In this document: piece after piece, positions 59,596-64,000 of the stretch
Layout of the letters: every line of letters starts with the position of its first letter
Position numbering within the stretch: position 1 is the first letter of the stretch
Source of the DNA: Sedimentitalea todarodis
Lineage (GTDB): Bacteria > Pseudomonadota > Alphaproteobacteria > Rhodobacterales > Rhodobacteraceae
DNA: 64,000 bases
Assembly (NCBI RefSeq): GCF_032595355.1
Contig: NZ_JASMWN010000024.1
Coordinates: forward strand, 3,874-67,873
Direction of reading: 5' to 3'
Program-made: the position numbers and the translations under genes
The notes under the pieces: generated by a model
The model's database searches: none
Told to the model about the DNA's origin: nothing
Seen by the model: only the letters and a program-made list of their open reading frames with translations

Positions 59596-59615
59596 TACAA
59601 TAATATGGTATTGTA
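59596..59615. repeat. Inverted repeat upstream of small gene
   Basis: TACAATA-N6-TATTGTA. Its right part, with AATAATATGGTATTGT, matches AATAATGCGGTATTGT at 51433-51448 upstream of another gene, so the two may share a regulator. Confidence 0.45.
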
Positions 59616-59648
59616 TCACTAACAAGTGTTTTGTCTGCTTATCATCTT

Positions 59649-59700
59649 GCCTGAAATATCCTCGGGGGAGGTGCGACGCGCCGGGGGCAGACAGCCCCCT
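59649..59700. repeat. Probable rhodobacterial extragenic repeat
   Basis: CTGAAATATCCTCGGGGG followed by a GC-rich arm and the hairpin GGGGGCAGACAGCCCCC. I recall similar sequences scattered between genes in Rhodobacteraceae genomes. It lies just beyond the ImmA/IrrE gene end and could act as a terminator. Confidence 0.4.
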
Positions 59701-59748
59701 CTGCGCACGGTGTTTAGAGCTGCAGAACGGTCCGTACCAGCTCGCAAA

Positions 59749-60636
59749 TTAGCGGCCGCGTGCGAACCGGGGCGTCCAACTGTCAATGAGTGCCTCTTCT
59801 TCGGCCTGATCCTCGTCATCGGGATCTTCTGCAAGCTCCTCGCTGGACAGCACCGTCAAAGTGAACCCGTAACTGCCTAGACCAATCACTTCTTCATCTA
59901 AACGTAAGCGCCTGGTGCAGGAAAACCAATCTGCAAGTGTTGTCTGTCCGCAGACAGTGCGAGCAGCCGAGACGTTATCAGAGTTCCGATTGAAATCGCG
60001 AGTGTAGCTCGCTGGCAAAGGCCCGCCTTTGCGCAGGAATGTGAGCTTGTCTAGCTTTTTGAAACTTTCAGATAGAAAGGCATACGCGACTTCGTCGCCA
60101 GAGCTGACAATGACAGCCATTGGGTAGTCGCAGCATTCGGCTGCCCTGATTGCAGAGGCTGTTAGCGAGCACTCGGCACGGTCGCCCAGAGTTTCGATCG
60201 CATCTAGGCCGACGCGGCTTGTACCGATGACTTCCGAGACCAGCTTTGACGGCATCAAGAGGCCAGAAGCGAAGTGGTCGGCTTCCAATTCAATTGAGTT
60301 TGATCCCTGTGAGAACCCGGCTTTTGAGATGTGAATTGGTGCCGACTTGAGGATTTCCTCAGGGTGCCCTTCCAGAAAATAGTGCCCAAGCTCGTGAGAT
60401 ACTGTAAATCTGCGAAACCCTTCGCTGACGATATTGGTCGCATAGAAGATGCCGACATAGTCGTCATGAAAGATGATTCCACCGCTAACACCAGGGCGAT
60501 CGGCTGGTTTGGGCTCGACCATAATGTCCTCAGACGCAGCGATCTCAAAAGGGTCGACAGGAAACGTGTGATACCCCATCTCCTTTGCCTTGAGCTCACC
60601 TTGCCGCCGGGCCATGTTCAAGCGAAACTTGCTCAC
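59749..60636 (-). CDS. ImmA/IrrE-family metallopeptidase (CapP-like)
   Basis: This 295-residue cytoplasmic zinc peptidase has HELGH (H81, E82, H85) in FTVSHELGHYFLEG and a third ligand Glu near residue 118 (SIELEADHFASGLLMP). A C-terminal domain of about 130 residues (EVAYAFLSESFKKLDKLTFL onward) may be a sensor. ImmA/IrrE proteins cleave HTH repressors. It overlaps the HTH gene by 4 bp, and the pair is divergent from the CBASS operon, matching the CapH/CapP regulators that switch CBASS on after DNA damage. Confidence 0.9.
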   Translation of the reverse strand: MSKFRLNMARRQGELKAKEMGYHTFPVDPFEIAASEDIMVEPKPADRPGVSGGIIFHDDYVGIFYATNIVSEGFRRFTVSHELGHYFLEGHPEEILKSAPIHISKAGFSQGSNSIELEADHFASGLLMPSKLVSEVIGTSRVGLDAIETLGDRAECSLTASAIRAAECCDYPMAVIVSSGDEVAYAFLSESFKKLDKLTFLRKGGPLPASYTRDFNRNSDNVSAARTVCGQTTLADWFSCTRRLRLDEEVIGLGSYGFTLTVLSSEELAEDPDDEDQAEEEALIDSWTPRFARGR

Positions 60637-60968
60637 TTTCCGGCCTTCTTCTGGTTCATCAGATCGATCATCATCTGAATGTGCTCCCTGTCTCCGTCGG
60701 TCAGGTTTTCCTCACCCCGAAAGGCTGTCGTTGCGCCACTCATCTCAATTGTTCGGCCGAGCAGATAGTCCGAGGTCACATTCAACGCTTTCGCAAGGGA
60801 CCGTATGTTGGCAAAGGATGGCTTTCTTCTATCCTTCTCGAAATGACCTATGGCTGATGGTTGCAGCTTGGCTTTCGCAGCAAGCTCAGTCTGGTTCATA
60901 CTTCTGTTCTCTCTGGCCCGGCGTAGTCTTTCGCCGAATCCTCCCGTTTCGTCCGTTGAGTTTGACAT
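60633..60968 (-). CDS. XRE-family HTH repressor (CapH-like)
   Basis: This 111-residue protein has an HTH_3 domain (RLRRARENRSMNQTELAAKA, then LQPSAIGHFEKDRRKPSFAN and LAKALNVTSDYLLGR) and a C-terminal segment (ENLTDGDREHIQMMIDLMNQ) that may dimerise and be cut by the adjacent peptidase. It is the first gene of a two-gene unit with the ImmA/IrrE peptidase. It probably represses the CBASS promoter 145 bp away, where three TCGTAG half-sites lie. Confidence 0.9.
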   Translation of the reverse strand: MSNSTDETGGFGERLRRARENRSMNQTELAAKAKLQPSAIGHFEKDRRKPSFANIRSLAKALNVTSDYLLGRTIEMSGATTAFRGEENLTDGDREHIQMMIDLMNQKKAGK

Positions 60969-60998
60969 GACGCCCTTGGTTGTGTTACTATGACGAAA

Positions 60999-61087
60999 TC
61001 GTAGGATTGCCGCCGCTTGCTCGCGGCTTTTTCTTTCACCTAAAGTCCTACGAAAACGTCAATAACTGTAAGACAGATCGTAGAATC
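60999..61087. promoter_or_regulatory. CBASS control region with three TCGTAG half-sites and a hairpin
   Basis: TCGTAGGATT (60999-61008), its inverted form AAGTCCTACGA (61043-61053) and TCGTAGAATC (61078-61087) are likely HTH binding sites. Between the first two, GCCGC...GCGGC followed by TTTTTCTTT (about 61009-61036) looks like a small terminator or attenuator on the plus strand. Confidence 0.6.
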
Positions 61088-61113
61088 CGTCAAGCCTGAG
61101 GGGGCAGAAGAAT

Positions 61114-62454
61114 ATGAATGTAAGAACAAACTTTGAAGACTACGCGCGCAGCCTGGACATCGATCCAATTGAAGCTGCGCTCATGGATGTTGCGCGGGCA
61201 ATCCAGATTACACAATCCATGCATAGTGAAGCGGAGGCGCATTATCGTGGGCTGGCCAGCCATGTTGACCGCCCCGGTAGCCCATTTGAAGATCTTGTCG
61301 CCGAGATCTATGCATCAGGAAGCTTTGCGATCCATGCGCCAACCCGTTCGCGCATTAAGCGTGACCAGCACGACGTCGATGCGGTCATCGAGCTGAGCAT
61401 TCCGCCGGGAAGTGATCCCCAATGGGTTCTTCAAACCCTCTACAAGGCGATCAAGGGTGATCCGGGCAGCAAATACCACGGCTATCTGATTGAAAAAAAC
61501 AGTCGCTGTGTGACCGTCACTTACCCTGATGGCGTCACGGTTGATCTCATGCCTGTTGTCCGGTTGCTTGGGACACCGGAACGGGTCGCAAGCCTCTTTC
61601 ACTATAAGCCGGAAACCGGCGATCAGTATCATAAAGAGATAAACCCCAAGGGCTTTGCTGACCACTTCAATGAAAACGTCGAAACCAACGCGGTATTCCA
61701 GGATCGATTTGATGCGCGGCGCTTCCTGGTGGACGGTGAAACATACGAAACGATGGCAAAACGCATGGCGTCTGAGGCCTCAAGCCGCACAGCAATCAAG
61801 GCAGATACCCAGCCGATGCCAGTGCATGTGCCCCTTGACCAAAAATCGCCGCGGGTTGTTGCTCTTCAACTGATCAAACGCTTCCGCGACAAGCGTTTCC
61901 GTAAACATGACGATCACAGTGGGAAGCGGAAGCCTCCATCGATCATCATGGCGGCAATCGCCTTGGAAGCAGGCCCGGTCCAAGACAATCTTGTCGATGA
62001 AGTCGTGGCTTTGGCCACATGCATGCGCCGCCGCATCCAGAATGCTGAGCGTAGCCTGAGACTGCTCGACATTCGCAATCCAGCGCATACACCGGATGTG
62101 TTCACGGATCGCTGGCCCGAGCAGCGCAGCGATCAACAATTATGGGCACGCGACCTTCAGACGCTCATTGACCGCTTGCAAAACCTTCAACACGTGGGCT
62201 TTGACCCCGCAGTGATCTTATCGACCTTCGATGATCTGTTCGGTGAAAAAGCGGGTGAGGCCGCATTGCGGGCGTACCACGACGCTCGAACCGCGCAGCT
62301 CGAATACGGCGCACTCGGAATGAAGCCGAGTGGAGAGTTCAAACCCGCAACACCGGCCCTAAGTGCCGGTGTTGCTGCAGCCAGTGGTCTTATCACTCCG
62401 GCGCGCGCCAACACGAACATGGGGGGCACCGTTCCCGATGATAACTGTTGGTAA
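61114..62454 (+). CDS. CBASS CD-NTase (cGAS/DncV-like nucleotidyltransferase)
   Basis: This 446-residue enzyme makes a cyclic nucleotide signal on phage infection. Catalytic motifs are clear: GSFAIHAPT near residue 69, HDVDAVIEL with D87 and D89, and VTVDLMPV with D144. A helical C-terminal lobe of about 250 residues follows (RVVALQLIKRFRDKRFR). The tail is long and flexible with GG (NTNMGGTVPDDNCW) and a penultimate Cys445, suited to conjugation by the E2-like partner. It leads the operon; the E2 gene starts 13 bp after its stop. The clade and nucleotide product cannot be assigned by eye. Confidence 0.92.
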   Translation: MNVRTNFEDYARSLDIDPIEAALMDVARAIQITQSMHSEAEAHYRGLASHVDRPGSPFEDLVAEIYASGSFAIHAPTRSRIKRDQHDVDAVIELSIPPGSDPQWVLQTLYKAIKGDPGSKYHGYLIEKNSRCVTVTYPDGVTVDLMPVVRLLGTPERVASLFHYKPETGDQYHKEINPKGFADHFNENVETNAVFQDRFDARRFLVDGETYETMAKRMASEASSRTAIKADTQPMPVHVPLDQKSPRVVALQLIKRFRDKRFRKHDDHSGKRKPPSIIMAAIALEAGPVQDNLVDEVVALATCMRRRIQNAERSLRLLDIRNPAHTPDVFTDRWPEQRSDQQLWARDLQTLIDRLQNLQHVGFDPAVILSTFDDLFGEKAGEAALRAYHDARTAQLEYGALGMKPSGEFKPATPALSAGVAAASGLITPARANTNMGGTVPDDNCW

Positions 62455-62467
62455 CCAGGTAGCAGAT

Positions 62468-62983
62468 ATGAAATCGGTGTTTCCGGCTTGGTCGTGTGAT
62501 CAGCCAGACAAACGACGCGCAGTGTGGCACGGCTTGCTCAAGCCACACAAAATCGCCTACCGGATGCGCGTGGAATACACTGAGCCCCTGCTGCCAGAGG
62601 GACGGTCCCCTCTGTTCCTGCAACCTCTCGTCGAAGTCTTGGACCCGCCACTCAAGCCGCGATTTGGAAATTCAGAGGGCTCGCTGCCTCATGTCTATAT
62701 CGCGCATCCCAGAACGGATAGGGCCGGGCCCTTCCTTTGTCTGTTCGATGACGACGCCAACGAATGGACACCGGATGATCGCTTGAGTGACACCACGATT
62801 CCATGGGCGTCGAACTGGCTAAGCTGCTATGAGAGCTGGCAGTTGACCGGCAAGTGGTTCGGCACGGGCAAGCACATAAGATCAGAAACAGACAGCCGCG
62901 ACCCCGATGCGGCGGCATTGGAACGCTACCATGGAACAACCTCAATCGCGGCGCTCACACGGTACGATTTTTCGTCGCCGTGA
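62468..62983 (+). CDS. CBASS E2-like protein
   Basis: This 171-residue protein has the features of bacterial E2-like proteins of short type II CBASS: HVYIAHPRTDRAGPFLCLFD with the probable catalytic Cys91, NEWTPDDRLSDTTIPWASNW, and CYESWQLTGKWFGTGKH. No E1 or JAB protease gene is present. It probably modifies or primes the CD-NTase through its C-terminal tail. I chose the ATG at 62468; one at 62438 overlaps the CD-NTase stop. Its 3' end overlaps capV by 53 bp. Confidence 0.85.
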   Translation: MKSVFPAWSCDQPDKRRAVWHGLLKPHKIAYRMRVEYTEPLLPEGRSPLFLQPLVEVLDPPLKPRFGNSEGSLPHVYIAHPRTDRAGPFLCLFDDDANEWTPDDRLSDTTIPWASNWLSCYESWQLTGKWFGTGKHIRSETDSRDPDAAALERYHGTTSIAALTRYDFSSP

Positions 62984-63995
62984 ACAGCTTGAATGGAACG
63001 CAGAAACCTTTCGCATCCTGTCTATTGATGGAGGCGGAATAAAAGGCATCTTGCCTGCCGCCGTTCTGTCGGAATGCGAACGGCGTTTCTTGAATGGCGG
63101 ATCGGCAGCCTCCTACTTTGATATGGTGGCAGGTACGTCCACCGGTGGCATAGTTGCCCTCGGATTGAGTACCGGCATGCGCGCCGCCGAAGTCTTGGAC
63201 ATCTATCTTTCCCACGGAGCGACGATCTTTCCTAAAGGCTGGACCCCGCCCTTCGCCATCGGTCGCGCCGCAAAAACGTTTTATGGGTTTGCCAGAGACC
63301 TGTCCGTATACCGTTATGATCGGGAGCCCCTGGAGCGTGCACTGAGGGATTGTTTTGGAAACCGGACCTTGGGCGACGTCGACCTCCGGCTGAACATTCC
63401 AACATTTGACGGGTTCAACGAGGTGAACGTTCTAAAGACGCCGCACCACCCCGACTTTCGGCTCGACTGGCGAGAGGAGCTCGTTACGGTCGCGCTTGCG
63501 ACGTCAGCCGCTCCGACATTCTTTTTAACCTATCGAAATGGCACACGACACTTTGCCGATGGTGGTGTCTGGGCGAACAATCCAGCCATGCTGGCACTCG
63601 TTGATGCGCTGTCTTGTTTTGATCTCGATCGGCATTCCGTCGACATGCTCTCTCTTGGGTGTGGCGAACAGGACCTTCGCATGTCAGATGGTCAAATCAA
63701 GTGGGGCGGGATGTTCCATTGGAGAACCATCATCGAAACAGCCATGCATCTTCAAAGCCAAAATGCACTTGGCCAAGCAGGTCTACTTATTGGAAGAGAT
63801 AGACTGCTGCGTGTGACGACGGCGCCGTCACTCGTCCCGATTGCCATGGACGATTTCGAACGCGCACGTAATGAGCTTCCTGGTCAAGCTCAGCGGCTCG
63901 TTGAGGAGAATGCCGAGCGGCTGGAGGCCTTCTTTGATACGGAAAGGCCAAAGGTGACCTTCTATCATGGTCAACGGTCACCTAAATCTGCTTGA
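62931..63995 (+). CDS. capV: CBASS effector, patatin-like phospholipase CapV
   Basis: This 354-residue phospholipase has the full patatin dyad: oxyanion loop LSIDGGGIKGILPA near residue 31, nucleophile S70 in GTSTGG, and D210 in DGGVWANNP. Activated by the cyclic nucleotide, CapV enzymes degrade the inner membrane and stop the infected cell. The start (MEQPQSRRSHG) lies within the E2 gene; an ATG at 62907 is possible. It ends 5 bp before the window edge, and the gene is complete. Confidence 0.93.
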   Translation: MEQPQSRRSHGTIFRRREQLEWNAETFRILSIDGGGIKGILPAAVLSECERRFLNGGSAASYFDMVAGTSTGGIVALGLSTGMRAAEVLDIYLSHGATIFPKGWTPPFAIGRAAKTFYGFARDLSVYRYDREPLERALRDCFGNRTLGDVDLRLNIPTFDGFNEVNVLKTPHHPDFRLDWREELVTVALATSAAPTFFLTYRNGTRHFADGGVWANNPAMLALVDALSCFDLDRHSVDMLSLGCGEQDLRMSDGQIKWGGMFHWRTIIETAMHLQSQNALGQAGLLIGRDRLLRVTTAPSLVPIAMDDFERARNELPGQAQRLVEENAERLEAFFDTERPKVTFYHGQRSPKSA

Positions 63996-64000
63996 ACGGA

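Noticed and set aside
1..64000. CRISPR arrays, tRNA and rRNA genes, complete insertion sequences
   Set aside because: No regularly spaced direct repeats, cloverleaf sequences, rRNA segments or complete transposase genes were found by reading.

Overview
The window reads as an accessory replicon or large mobile region from an alphaproteobacterium, most likely Rhodobacteraceae (Roseobacter or Paracoccus relatives). This rests on a RepC-type initiator, ccm genes in alphaproteobacterial order, a TRAP transporter, a cobalamin riboswitch ahead of a CbiM-like protein, many Tat-type leaders, and moderately high GC. No rRNA, tRNA or CRISPR array was seen. One possible decayed transposase fragment (about 47376-47570) was noticed and not called.

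About 1-52 kb is a dense metal-handling and envelope island. In order: a cytochrome c-prime-like gene cut by the left edge, two L,D-transpeptidases and a two-component system (1-4.2 kb); a DUF411 protein and small membrane proteins (4.3-6.1 kb); a mercury operon merT-merP-(small)-merF-like-(small)-merA with divergent merR (6.1-9.5 kb); ccmF-ccmG-ccmH-ccmI for cytochrome c maturation (9.6-13.8 kb); a copper block of EF-hand protein, rhodanese, multicopper oxidase, TVP38 protein, orphan Rieske protein and CopA (14-20.4 kb); a penicillin-acylase-family protein (20.6-23 kb); an L,D-transpeptidase and a transglutaminase/CDF/methyltransferase operon (23.2-26.4 kb); alkaline phosphatase and a B12-riboswitch CbiM-like protein (26.5-29.2 kb); a MerR-family regulator facing a coupled Sco-DsbB-DsbA-PCuAC-Sco-M23-DUF411 operon (29.3-34.5 kb); LspA and Lnt (34.6-36.8 kb); an MntR regulator facing a dihaem peroxidase plus PhnDCE-like ABC transporter (36.9-41.8 kb); further L,D-transpeptidases, CDF exporters, a second LspA, a TRAP pair, an ArsR regulator and a Cd/Zn/Pb-type ATPase (41.8-51.2 kb).

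At least nine promoters in this island have the MerR-family layout, with a -35 and -10 separated by 19 bp around an inverted repeat. They sit ahead of exporters, the Sco operon, the Rieske gene, CopA and two L,D-transpeptidases. This suggests one metal stress response covering efflux, periplasmic copper delivery, disulfide chemistry, lipoprotein maturation and peptidoglycan crosslinking.

From 52.4 to 64 kb the content changes to replicon and defence genes. A RepC initiator without RepA or RepB is preceded by three diverged tandem repeat units carrying hairpins. Next come a DUF3800 protein, a complete ABC-three-component (ABC-3C) operon (nuclease-like protein, middle component, DUF2326 ATPase), small unknown genes, and an E2-only (short type II) CBASS operon (CD-NTase, E2-like protein, patatin-like CapV effector). 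The CBASS operon is divergent from an HTH plus ImmA/IrrE pair that resembles the CapH/CapP regulators. The region is a compact antiphage island beside a replication module.
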